Below are positions 1-5,419 of a stretch of 5,419 nucleotides of DNA, in pieces. A program made the translations under genes and the position numbers. Numbering within the stretch: position 1 is the stretch's first letter; each line of letters opens with the position of its first letter. Origin of the DNA: Clostridia bacterium (GTDB lineage Bacteria > Bacillota > Clostridia > Oscillospirales > CAG-272); assembly GCA_029010655.1 (NCBI GenBank), contig JAQXKW010000086.1:1-5419 (forward strand). Reading direction: 5' to 3'. The notes beneath the pieces were generated by a model. The model did no database searches and had not been told where the DNA came from. It saw only the letters and a list, made by a program, of their open reading frames with translations.

Positions 1-711
1 CGCCGCCGACCTGTCCTTTTGTTCGATTATTCGGGGAATATGGTCGGGATCAATTCTTCCCGCCGCCGTATCAATTAAGGTTCCTGCCATTATTCTGACC
101 ATGTTATAGAGAAAGCCGTCCGCCGACACGGTGAAAACAAGAGCTCCGCCGCTTTCCCTGTAAATTCCCGAATCCGTTACGGTTCTCACCGTATCGGTGA
201 CCTTTGAGCCGCTTGACATAAAGGAGGCAAAGTCGTGCTTTCCGAGAAAATACTGCGCCGCAGTTTTCATTCTTTCCTCCATTTCCTCGGTTACGGGGAA
301 AATACAACGCATGCTCCGCCCTTTTTCAAAGGGGTTTTCAAAGGGTGCGTCCCATATTCTGTAAATATACTGCTTTCTCTTTGCGGCGTACCGTGGGTGA
401 AAGTCGTCTCCCACCTCGGCCGCCCCCACAACGGATATTTCTTCGGGCAGAAATATCTGATATGCACGGTGTATTTTATCTGTGGGAATTCTGCACCAGC
501 CGTCCCTGCTATTTTCGGGAGCTACGGTACAGCAAAAGCCCAGGGCGTGTACCCCTGCGTCCGTTCTGCTGCACCCGGTCACGTTGCATTTTTCGCCGAA
601 CACCTTTTCGGACGCCTCCGTCAGCACGTTCTGCACCGCCGTTCCGTTTTTCTGGCACTGAAATCCGCAGAAGGGAGTGCCGATATATTTTATTTTCAGA
701 AGTATTTTCAC
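1..711 (-). CDS. truA: tRNA pseudouridine(38-40) synthase TruA, C-terminus cut by window edge
   Basis: TruA converts uridines 38, 39 and 40 of the tRNA anticodon stem-loop to pseudouridine in the cytoplasm. My translation from a GTG codon gives 237 residues, open to the left edge; the family is usually about 245-265 residues, so only the last 10-25 are missing. Family marks seen are YIGTPFCGFQCQ near the N-terminus, the catalytic motif SRTDAGVHA with the nucleophile Asp at residue 51, FHPRYAAKRKQYIYRI in the middle, the GKHDFASF block followed by DTVRTV, and GFLYNMVRIMAGTL in the C-terminal half. I chose the GTG start because a strong AAAGGAG sits 6 bases upstream and the protein then begins at the usual first strand (VKILLKIKYIG). 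It lies 23 bases after ecfT, the classical Firmicute order, and has no promoter of its own that I can see. In most relatives rplM would follow to the left, outside this window. The identification is secure; no frameshift is visible. Confidence 0.96.
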   Translation of the reverse strand, partial: MKILLKIKYIGTPFCGFQCQKNGTAVQNVLTEASEKVFGEKCNVTGCSRTDAGVHALGFCCTVAPENSRDGWCRIPTDKIHRAYQIFLPEEISVVGAAEVGDDFHPRYAAKRKQYIYRIWDAPFENPFEKGRSMRCIFPVTEEMEERMKTAAQYFLGKHDFASFMSSGSKVTDTVRTVTDSGIYRESGGALVFTVSADGFLYNMVRIMAGTLIDTAAGRIDPDHIPRIIEQKDRSAA

Positions 712-717
712 GGCGTT

Positions 718-724
718 CTCCTTT
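718..724 (-). promoter_or_regulatory. Ribosome binding site of truA (AAAGGAG)
   Basis: On the minus strand AAAGGAG is followed by six bases (AACGCC) and then GTG. This spacing supports the GTG start for truA and lies inside the short ecfT-truA gap, so truA has its own translation initiation site. Confidence 0.75.
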
Positions 725-734
725 CCCGCGGAAT

Positions 735-1562
735 TTACATTGAAAGTCTGTATCCGGGGGCGTATTTATTGAGAAGTATGATAAGCGTAAGCAATACGCA
801 GAGCATCAAAAGCATTACGGGGTCCCGCCAGGTGGAGTGCAGTACGTTCATTCTTGTTCTGCCCTCTCCCCCTCTGTAACAGCGGCATTCCATTGCGGTT
901 GCAAGATCCCCCGCCCGTCTGAAGGCGGAAATGAACAGAGGGACAAGCACGGGGATCAGCGCTTTCGCTCTTTTTACCAGAGAGCCTGTGGAAAAGTCCG
1001 AGCCTCTGGCTTTTTGCGCCGACATTATTTTATCCGTTTCCTCCACCAACGTGGGGATAAAGCGGAGCGCTATTGTCATCATCATGGAAAACTCATGGAC
1101 GGGAACCTTTATTTTTGCAAGGGGCGCCAGCAACTGCTCGATTCCGTCCGTCAGCGCAATGGGCGTGGTTGTATAGGTGAGAATTATACTTGTGCCCAAA
1201 ACAAGCATAACTACTCTCAGCACTATGAGAAGCGCATTTATTACGCCCTCAAGGTATATATGGATAAATCCCAGATGAAATATTTCCGTGTCGCCCCGAA
1301 GCCAGAAAATATTGATTACTGCGGTAAAGGCGATTATGAGGACTATGGGGCGAAGTCCCCTCAGCAGCACCTTTACGTTTATTCCGCTCATGGCTATAAG
1401 CAAAACCGCTGAAAGTATGAGCAGAGCGAATGCAAATATATTCTTGGCAAAAAATATGACGGTTATATAAAATATTGCAAAGAGAATTTTCCATTTGGGG
1501 TTCAGCTTATGGAGAAAGGAGCTGCCCTCGCAGTACTGTCCTACGGCTACATCAGCTTTCAT
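735..1562 (-). CDS. ecfT: ECF transporter transmembrane component EcfT
   Basis: EcfT is the membrane scaffold of group II energy-coupling factor transporters. It couples ATP hydrolysis by EcfA1/EcfA2 to vitamin or metal uptake by interchangeable S components. The protein is 275 residues from the ATG at 1562, close to the usual ~265. It shows hydrophobic segments at about residues 26-57, 65-88, 104-130 and 248-267, then the long amphipathic cytoplasmic region with the coupling helices. The first X-R-X motif is the usual ARG (185-187). The block GSLVKRAKALIPVLVPLF and SAFRRAGDLATAME precede the second X-R-X motif, which here is CRC (226-228), followed by YRGGEGRT. I prefer this ATG over an in-frame TTG at 1598 because GGGAGGTG stands 6 bases upstream and the protein then starts like its relatives. 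The start overlaps the ecfA2 end by 11 bases, which suggests translational coupling and fixed stoichiometry. Confidence 0.96.
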   Translation of the reverse strand: MKADVAVGQYCEGSSFLHKLNPKWKILFAIFYITVIFFAKNIFAFALLILSAVLLIAMSGINVKVLLRGLRPIVLIIAFTAVINIFWLRGDTEIFHLGFIHIYLEGVINALLIVLRVVMLVLGTSIILTYTTTPIALTDGIEQLLAPLAKIKVPVHEFSMMMTIALRFIPTLVEETDKIMSAQKARGSDFSTGSLVKRAKALIPVLVPLFISAFRRAGDLATAMECRCYRGGEGRTRMNVLHSTWRDPVMLLMLCVLLTLIILLNKYAPGYRLSM

Positions 1563-2412
1563 ACGGCGCACCTCCCGAAAGAAGTCTTTCTGCGGCAAAT
1601 TTTACGGTATAAATATCCTTTCCTATATCAATGCCGCATTCCCGAAGGGACAGGGCGACCTTTGTTATCTGAGGCACGTCAAGCCCTGTTTTTGTAAGCT
1701 CCTCGGAGCGGCTGAAAACCTGTGGGGGCGTTCCCCGCATTACCACCTTGCCCTTTGCCATAACGGCGATACCGTCGCAATATGTCGCCATATCCTCCAT
1801 GCTGTGGGAGACTATAACAACGGTGGTTCCGCTTTCCCTCTGGTACTTTTTTATACCGTCAAGAATATCCTTTCTGCCGCCCGGGTCAAGTCCTGCCGCA
1901 GGCTCGTCCAGCACAAGCACCGACGGGCTCATGGCCATTACTCCCGCCAGCGCCGCCCGCCTTTTCTGTCCGCCGGACAAATCAAAGGGGGATTTTTCCA
2001 AAAGGTCAGAAGAAAGCCCTGCAAAATGCGCCGCCTTTTCCACCGCTTCCTTTATTTCTTCGGGGCTCATGCCCATATTTTTCGGTCCGAAGGCAATATC
2101 CGCCGCCACCGTTTCGTCAAAAAGCTGGTATTCGGGGTACTGCATTACAAGTCCCACCTTAAAGCGGACGTCTCTTATTTTTTTCGGGTCTTCCCATATG
2201 CTTTTTCCGTCCAGCAAAATCTCGCCGGAGTCCGGCTTTATAAGCCCGTTGAGCATCTGCACAAGGGTTGACTTTCCGCTTCCCGTGTGACCTATAAGCC
2301 CCGTGACCTGTCCGTGGGGAAAGGTAAGGGAAACGCCGTCAAGGGCTTTTATCTCATAGGGTGCGCCCTTGCCGTAAACATAGGTTATGTCTTTTACTTC
2401 AATTTCTGCCAT
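1552..2412 (-). CDS. ecfA2: ECF transporter ATPase EcfA2
   Basis: This is the second ABC-type ATPase of the energy-coupling factor module, 286 residues, forming a heterodimer with EcfA1 on the cytoplasmic face of EcfT. Visible motifs, in order, are Walker A GHTGSGKST (41-49), Q-loop Gln 91 in VMQYPEYQLF, signature LSGGQKRR (145-152), Walker B VLVLDE (165-170) with catalytic Glu 170, D-loop AAGLDP (172-177) and H-loop His 203. The GHTGSGKST Walker A, the QYPEYQLF Q-loop and the DEPAAGLDP stretch are typical of the A2 rather than the A1 subunit. The C-terminal extension after about residue 240 (TGLDVPQITKVALSL) is the ECF-specific dimerisation region. The ATG at 2412 lies within the last 14 bases of ecfA1 and has only a weak upstream AAGATAG, so its translation probably depends on ribosomes finishing ecfA1. 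All ATPase residues are intact. Confidence 0.97.
   Translation of the reverse strand: MAEIEVKDITYVYGKGAPYEIKALDGVSLTFPHGQVTGLIGHTGSGKSTLVQMLNGLIKPDSGEILLDGKSIWEDPKKIRDVRFKVGLVMQYPEYQLFDETVAADIAFGPKNMGMSPEEIKEAVEKAAHFAGLSSDLLEKSPFDLSGGQKRRAALAGVMAMSPSVLVLDEPAAGLDPGGRKDILDGIKKYQRESGTTVVIVSHSMEDMATYCDGIAVMAKGKVVMRGTPPQVFSRSEELTKTGLDVPQITKVALSLRECGIDIGKDIYTVKFAAERLLSGGAPYES
1569..1576 (-). promoter_or_regulatory. Strong ribosome binding site of ecfT (GGGAGGTG)
   Basis: Minus-strand GGGAGGTG lies 6 bases before the ATG at 1562, inside the last codons of ecfA2. It decides the ecfT start against the TTG further upstream at 1598, which lies deeper inside ecfA2. Confidence 0.8.
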
Positions 2413-3271
2413 CTATCTTAAATGCCCGTGCGATCTCCTTCGCACATTCCTCCGGGTCGAATATATCAAGTCTTACGTCGTAGCCTGCGTTTTTCACTCT
2501 CCACAGAAGCTCCGTGGTTTGGGGAACGTCAAGCCCTCTTTCTCTCATTTCCTCCACCCGTGAGAAAACCTCGCCGGGGGTGCCCGTGTCCGCCACGGTG
2601 CCGTCGCTCATTACCACCACCTTATCGGCAAGCGCCGCCTCGGTCATATAGTGGGTAATAAGTATTACTGTAATGCCCTCCTGACGGTTCAGCCGCAGAA
2701 TGGTGTCCATAACCTCTTTTCTGCCCCGCGGGTCAAGCATTGCGGTGCTTTCGTCGAATATGATTATATCCCTGTGCATGGCGAGAACGCCGGCAATGGC
2801 AATTCTCTGCTTCTGTCCGCCGGAAAGCCTTTGGGTGGCGTGGCGGGCGTATTCCTTCATGCCCACGGTTTCAAGCGCCTCGTCTACTCTGCGGCGGATT
2901 TCCGCAGAGGGAACGCCCAAATTTTCGGGGCCGAAGGCAACGTCCTCCTCCACAATGGTGGCGACAATCTGGTTATCGGGGTTTTGAAACACCATGCCCA
3001 CGTTTTTTCTTGCTTCGTAAATATCGTCCTCGCCGATTCCCTCGGCGGTCATGTCCCTTCCTTCGATAAAGAGCTTTCCTTCATCGGGAAAAAGTATCAT
3101 GCACATGAGCTTTGCAAGGGTGGATTTTCCGCTTCCGTTCCGTCCGAGAATTGCCGTAAAGGAGCCTTTTTCTATTTCAAGGCTTACGTCGGAAAGCGCC
3201 TTTCGGGGCTTTGTGTCCTCGTCCGCAGGATATGAAAAGCTTATATGCTCTGCTTTGATTATCGGTTCCAT
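2399..3271 (-). CDS. ecfA1: ECF transporter ATPase EcfA1
   Basis: This is the first ATPase subunit of the energy-coupling factor transporter, 290 residues, cytoplasmic and partner of EcfA2 and EcfT. Motifs seen are Walker A GRNGSGKST (43-51), Q-loop Gln 96 in MVFQNPDNQIV, signature LSGGQKQR (149-156), Walker B DIIIFDE (168-174) with catalytic Glu 174, the DESTAMLDPRGR stretch that marks the A1 type (relatives usually read DEATSMLDP or DEATAMLDP), and H-loop His 207. The C-terminal GLDVPQTTELLWRVK region matches the ECF-specific tail. The ATG at 3271 has AGGAG 4 bases upstream, slightly close but acceptable, and the protein starts in the normal place (IIKAEHISFSYP). It follows the methyltransferase gene by 21 bases, whereas in most Firmicutes ecfA1 follows rplQ. 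The order A1-A2-T is intact, and no substrate-specific S component is present here. Confidence 0.97.
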   Translation of the reverse strand: MEPIIKAEHISFSYPADEDTKPRKALSDVSLEIEKGSFTAILGRNGSGKSTLAKLMCMILFPDEGKLFIEGRDMTAEGIGEDDIYEARKNVGMVFQNPDNQIVATIVEEDVAFGPENLGVPSAEIRRRVDEALETVGMKEYARHATQRLSGGQKQRIAIAGVLAMHRDIIIFDESTAMLDPRGRKEVMDTILRLNRQEGITVILITHYMTEAALADKVVVMSDGTVADTGTPGEVFSRVEEMRERGLDVPQTTELLWRVKNAGYDVRLDIFDPEECAKEIARAFKIDGRN

Positions 3272-3275
3272 AGTT

Positions 3276-3281
3276 CTCCTG
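3276..3281 (-). promoter_or_regulatory. Ribosome binding site of ecfA1 (CAGGAG)
   Basis: Minus-strand CAGGAG lies four bases before the ATG at 3271, in the 21-base gap after the methyltransferase stop codon. It is the first independent ribosome entry point of the ECF block. Confidence 0.65.
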
Positions 3282-3292
3282 TTTTCTATATG

Positions 3293-4159
3293 TCAGCCGT
3301 TTGTCCAGCGTGCCGACGCTCCCGCAGGGAGGTACAGCCCCGTGGACGAAACCTTAATTCCAAGCTCGGAGGCCTCCGTTTTGCCCCTGAGCCCCATGGC
3401 GTCCATGGTCATATACGCCATGGTTGAGGGGGAAAGCCCCGTTGTATACGAATTGACAAGGAAGAAAGAGGGGTCGTCCGACATGAGCCTTGCCGCAAGG
3501 GAGATAAGCTCATGGGCACATTCCTCCAGCTTCCACACTTCCCCTCCGGGGCCTCTGCCGTAGGAGGGAGGGTCCATTATTATGCCGTCGTAGGTGTGAC
3601 CCCGCCGAAGCTCTCTTTCCACAAACTTTTTGCAGTCGTCCACTATATATCTGACGGGAGCGTCGGCAAGTCCCGACAGGCGAAGATTTTCTTTCGCCGC
3701 CGCAACCATTCCCTTTGCCGCGTCCACGTGGCAGACACAGGCTCCCGCCTTTGCCGCCGCCGCAGTAGCGCCGCCCGTATATGCGAAAAGGTTCAAAACG
3801 GAGGTTTTTTTGCCCTCGGCGCACCTCGCACGGATAAGTTCCGAAAACCAGTCCCAGTTTGCCGCCTGCTCAGGGAAAAGCCCCGTATGCTTAAAGCCCA
3901 TGGGACGGAGCTTAAAGGTAAGCTCGCCGTAGCTTATACACCATTCCTCCGGCATTTTTGAAACGACCCATTTTCCGCCGCCGCTTTTGCTTCTTTTATA
4001 CACGCCGTGGGCTTTTGCCCATCGGGGGTCACGTTTTTCCGTTTTCCAGATTATCTGCGGGTCGGGACGGATAAGGATATAGTCTCCCCACCGCTCCAGC
4101 CGCTCCCCGTCGGAGGCGTCCAACAGCTCATAATCCTTCCAGTTTTCAGAGCTCCACAT
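3293..4159 (-). CDS. Class I SAM-dependent methyltransferase, RlmI/COG1092-like, lacking an N-terminal PUA domain
   Basis: This is a Rossmann-fold methyltransferase using S-adenosylmethionine. Its closest recognised relatives are the COG1092 enzymes such as RlmI, which methylate 23S rRNA; the substrate here is unproven. From the ATG at 4159 it is 288 residues. It shows a short N-terminal strand region (WKDYELLDA, RPDPQIIW), the family block GLFPEQAANWDWF (about 94-106), SAM-binding motif I NLFAYTGG (123-130), an acidic residue after strand 2 (HVDAAKG, Asp 146), a DD pair (174-175) before the next helix, and motif IV DPPSYGRGP (196-204). Unlike RlmI (about 396 residues) it has no PUA-like N-terminal RNA-binding domain. 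Two starts are possible: a GTG at 4180 that overlaps the ruvC stop as GTGA but lacks a good ribosome binding site, and this ATG with AAGGA 10 bases upstream. I prefer the ATG, with modest confidence. It sits between ruvC and ecfA1 in the same operon. Confidence 0.88.
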   Translation of the reverse strand: MWSSENWKDYELLDASDGERLERWGDYILIRPDPQIIWKTEKRDPRWAKAHGVYKRSKSGGGKWVVSKMPEEWCISYGELTFKLRPMGFKHTGLFPEQAANWDWFSELIRARCAEGKKTSVLNLFAYTGGATAAAAKAGACVCHVDAAKGMVAAAKENLRLSGLADAPVRYIVDDCKKFVERELRRGHTYDGIIMDPPSYGRGPGGEVWKLEECAHELISLAARLMSDDPSFFLVNSYTTGLSPSTMAYMTMDAMGLRGKTEASELGIKVSSTGLYLPAGASARWTNG

Positions 4160-4176
4160 ATTTTCCGTTTCCTTGC

Positions 4177-4671
4177 TCACTTATAAAAATTACTTAAAGG
4201 CGACGCCGCAGTATGCCCGTGGCAGATTGCCAGGGCTATGGCGTCGGCGGTATCGTCGGGCTTGGGCGGCTTTTTCAGCCCCAAAAGGGACGTTACCATG
4301 GCGATTACCTGCTTTTTCTCCGCCCTGCCGTAGCCCACTATGGCCTGCTTTACCTGAAGGGGGGTATACTCAAAAATGGGAACTCCCGCCTCGTGGGCGC
4401 TGAGAAGAATAACCCCTCTCGCCTCCGCCACAACGATTCCGGTTTTCTGGTTGGTGTTCCAGAAAAGCTCCTCCACGCTCATAACGTCCGGCTTATATTT
4501 TTCGATTATTTCCGTCATACCCACATGTATCTGGCGGAGCCTCTCCTCAACCTTCAGCCCTGCCGCAGTCTGTATGGAGCCGAAGCCAACGGGCGTAAAT
4601 CTGCCGTTTTCGTATCTGAGTGCGCCCCAGCCCACTATGGCTATTCCGGGGTCTATTCCGAGTATTACCAA
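4177..4671 (-). CDS. ruvC: Crossover junction endodeoxyribonuclease RuvC
   Basis: RuvC is the Holliday junction resolvase, which cuts four-way DNA junctions symmetrically during recombinational repair, normally together with the RuvAB branch-migration motor. The 164-residue protein is of usual size. It has the RNase H-like fold marks: IDPG with Asp 7, VEELF with Glu 67, the YGRAEKKQV block (114-122), and DDTADAIA with Asp 140 and Asp 143. These form the expected acidic catalytic set (E. coli D7, E66, D138, D141). The start is TTG at 4671, supported by AAGGTGG 7 bases upstream; no in-frame ATG exists near the conserved first strand. It is the first gene of the minus-strand operon, about 27 bases below its promoter. 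ruvA and ruvB do not follow; a methyltransferase gene does. Confidence 0.96.
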   Translation of the reverse strand: MVILGIDPGIAIVGWGALRYENGRFTPVGFGSIQTAAGLKVEERLRQIHVGMTEIIEKYKPDVMSVEELFWNTNQKTGIVVAEARGVILLSAHEAGVPIFEYTPLQVKQAIVGYGRAEKKQVIAMVTSLLGLKKPPKPDDTADAIALAICHGHTAASPLSNFYK

Positions 4672-4678
4672 TTCTACC

Positions 4679-4685
4679 CCACCTT
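4679..4685 (-). promoter_or_regulatory. Ribosome binding site of ruvC (AAGGTGG)
   Basis: Minus-strand AAGGTGG lies 7 bases before the TTG codon at 4671. This good match makes the unusual TTG the convincing ruvC start. Confidence 0.75.
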
Positions 4686-4704
4686 AAAAAACTGTTATCA
4701 AGTG

Positions 4705-4733
4705 ATTATACCACAATAATCATAATAAGTCAA
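4705..4733 (-). promoter_or_regulatory. SigA-type promoter of the ruvC-ecf-truA operon
   Basis: Read on the minus strand, a -35 box TTGACT (4733-4728) is followed by exactly 17 bases and a perfect -10 box TATAAT (4710-4705). The bases TGTGG directly before the -10 give the TRTGN extended element common in Gram-positive bacteria. Transcription should start near 4698, leaving a leader of roughly 27 bases before the ruvC TTG. That is too short for a riboswitch or attenuator. The near-consensus sequence suggests strong constitutive expression of the whole minus-strand operon. Confidence 0.85.
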
Positions 4734-4806
4734 AGAATTTGTTAAATATTATAAGAAATTTTTACAATTATTTACATTTGTTTTTTTAGAAATCTCTCTG
4801 TTTTTA

Positions 4807-4835
4807 TTTACTTCCCCCGAATTCTGTGGTATAAT
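4807..4835 (+). promoter_or_regulatory. SigA-type promoter of the DUF951-yfhO transcription unit
   Basis: A -35 box TTTACT (4807-4812, four of six consensus bases) is followed by 17 bases and a perfect -10 box TATAAT (4830-4835), preceded by the TGTGG extended element. The start of transcription should lie near 4842, giving a leader of about 25 bases. The weaker -35 is probably offset by the extended -10 and the T-rich DNA upstream. Confidence 0.82.
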
Positions 4836-4867
4836 AAACTGATTAATTATGATTACGGGACTTATTT

Positions 4868-5068
4868 ATGAATAATTTACCTATAATTCGGGTGGGAGAC
4901 GTGCTTGAACTGAAAAAAGCTCACCCCTGCGGCTCCAAACGGTTTTCCGTTCTGCGGGTCGGAAGCGATATTCGCATAGTTTGCTCCGGGTGCGGCAGAG
5001 ACCTTACCGTTCCCAGAGTAAAGCTGGAAAAATCTATTAAGAAAAACTACGGGGAATCCAATGGATAA
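4868..5068 (+). CDS. DUF951 family small protein
   Basis: This is a 66-residue protein of the DUF951 family (PF06107, the family of Bacillus subtilis YyzM), which has no established function. Family marks are VGDVLELKKAHPCGS near the N-terminus, VLRVGSDIRIVCSGCGR in the middle, and a basic tail (KLEKSIKK). His 19, Cys 21, Cys 39 and Cys 42 form HPCG and CxxC elements that could bind a metal such as zinc; this is inference. There is no signal peptide or membrane segment, so it should be cytoplasmic, and the basic charge would suit nucleic acid binding. The ATG has only a weak GGGA 7 bases upstream, but sits about 25 bases below a clear promoter. Its stop codon overlaps the following membrane protein gene by 8 bases, so it is the leader gene of that unit. 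Confidence 0.92.
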   Translation: MNNLPIIRVGDVLELKKAHPCGSKRFSVLRVGSDIRIVCSGCGRDLTVPRVKLEKSIKKNYGESNG

Positions 5069-5419
5069 CAACGTCCAAGCCACAGCCTCACCGGCTGAAG
5101 AAAAATTCATAACTCCGCTGAGCCCGAGAAAAACCTTAAAACAGCTTTTTTCGGAGTTTGCGGCGGAGAAAAAATATCTTTTGCTGTGCTTTCTCGTTCC
5201 CTTCGGGATTATGGGCATTATGTATTTCTGCATGTCCGTGTACCACGGGGGAGAATGTGTTTTAGTGCTTGACCTTAACGGTCAGTATGTTTACTTTTTT
5301 GAAGCTCTCAGGAGCTTTCTCCACGGGGACGGAAGCCTGCTTTATTCCTTCGGACGGGCTCTCGGCGGCGAGTTTATGGGCATTTTCGCCTACTATCTTT
5401 CCAGCCCCTTTTCCCTTAT
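5061..5419 (+). CDS. YfhO-family multi-pass membrane protein, N-terminal part only
   Basis: The open frame begins at ATG 5061 and runs off the right edge after 119 residues. YfhO-family proteins (PF09586) are usually very large (about 800-900 residues), with many membrane segments and a GT-C glycosyltransferase-like fold; B. subtilis YfhO is linked to glycosylation of lipoteichoic acid. Seen here are a cytoplasmic N-terminal stretch of about 38 residues, a first membrane helix (about 40-60, LLLCFLVPFGIMGIMYF), then the family marks DLNGQYVYFFEALRSFLHG (71-89), SLLYSFGRALGGEFMGIFAYY (92-112) and SSPFSL, the usual extracytoplasmic loop leading into the second helix. The acidic DLNGQ segment corresponds to the place where GT-C enzymes carry their catalytic Asp; that equivalence is inference. 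The start overlaps the DUF951 gene by 8 bases with GGGGA just upstream, so translation is probably coupled. Family assignment is good; the acceptor is unknown. Confidence 0.87.
   Translation, partial: MDNNVQATASPAEEKFITPLSPRKTLKQLFSEFAAEKKYLLLCFLVPFGIMGIMYFCMSVYHGGECVLVLDLNGQYVYFFEALRSFLHGDGSLLYSFGRALGGEFMGIFAYYLSSPFSL

Larger units (their letters stand above)
4672..4867. other. Divergent AT-rich control region between ruvC and the DUF951 gene
   Basis: This 196-base stretch holds no gene. It contains two back-to-back promoters whose -35 boxes are separated by 73 bases (4734-4806) made almost entirely of A and T. Inside it are a doubled TTTACA (4761-4766 and 4771-4776, spaced one helical turn) and a run of seven T (4781-4787). 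Such T/A tracts just upstream of a -35 box can act as UP elements or bend the DNA. I saw no convincing palindromic operator, riboswitch fold or terminator hairpin. Confidence 0.7.

Noticed and set aside
235..879. 214-residue open frame on the plus strand
   Set aside because: It is antisense to truA and ecfT, which are securely identified. It has no ribosome binding site and no recognisable family.
1563..1598. Upstream TTG start for ecfT that would add 12 residues
   Set aside because: The extra residues (PQKDFFREVRR and so on) lie deeper inside ecfA2, there is no better ribosome binding site, and the ATG at 1562 has an excellent GGGAGGTG.
1495..2271. 258-residue open frame on the plus strand
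   Set aside because: It lies wholly opposite ecfA2 and the ecfT start, both of which have complete family motifs. Its translation shows no domain and is rich in the His/Arg/Cys mix typical of antisense reading.
4748..4776. A second TATAAT on the minus strand (4753-4748) as an extra ruvC promoter
   Set aside because: The -35 position offers only TGTAAA, and chance TATAAT is expected in DNA this AT-rich. The promoter at 4733-4705 is far better.
4788..4800. Possible small hairpin around AGAAATCTCT beside T runs, as a terminator
   Set aside because: The inverted repeat is only about three base pairs and AT-rich, and it lies between two divergent promoters where no transcript ends.
4877..5233. 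118-residue open frame on the minus strand
   Set aside because: It runs antisense across the DUF951 gene and the start of the YfhO gene, both with clear family motifs, and no promoter supports it.
1..5419. Search for CRISPR repeats, tRNA or rRNA genes, insertion sequences, attachment sites and long direct repeats
   Set aside because: None was seen. Repeated motifs between ecfA1 and ecfA2 (such as the LSGGQ region and GLDVPQ) reflect shared ancestry of two ATPases and not a repeat element.

Overview
The window reads as a stretch of housekeeping chromosome from a Firmicute, most likely a strictly anaerobic member of the Clostridia. An Oscillospiraceae/Ruminococcaceae-type genome is my guess, at low confidence. 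The grounds are the gene order ecfA1-ecfA2-ecfT-truA, which is the conserved tail of the Firmicute ribosomal-protein superoperon; a DUF951 protein and a YfhO-family membrane protein, both mainly Firmicute families; Gram-positive style promoters with a TGTG element just upstream of TATAAT; and strong GGAGG-type ribosome binding sites. The coding DNA is of roughly balanced base composition, while the single intergenic region is very AT-rich.

Layout. Positions 1-4671 are one tightly packed minus-strand operon, read from right to left: ruvC (Holliday junction resolvase), a class I SAM-dependent methyltransferase related to the RlmI/COG1092 rRNA methyltransferases, ecfA1 and ecfA2 (two ABC ATPases), ecfT (the transmembrane coupling subunit), and truA (tRNA pseudouridine synthase), whose C-terminus runs off the left edge. 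Neighbouring genes overlap by up to 14 bases or are separated by 23 bases or fewer, with no visible internal terminator. Positions 4672-4867 are a divergent, AT-rich control region with one well-formed SigA-type promoter for each direction. To the right, on the plus strand, a small DUF951 gene overlaps by 8 bases the start of a large YfhO-family membrane protein gene that is cut by the right edge.

How the genes work together. EcfA1, EcfA2 and EcfT form the shared energizing module of a group II energy-coupling factor transporter, which serves several vitamin- or metal-specific S components encoded elsewhere. No S component is in this window. TruA, the methyltransferase and RuvC act in tRNA modification, probable rRNA modification and recombination respectively. 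Their joining to the ECF genes looks like a housekeeping operon rather than a pathway.

I found no mobile element, CRISPR array, RNA gene, phage gene or convincing new system. The points most worth a second look are the new upstream partner of the ecf-truA block (ruvC plus methyltransferase instead of rplQ), the near-identical divergent promoters, the DUF951-yfhO coupling, and a variant second X-R-X motif in EcfT.
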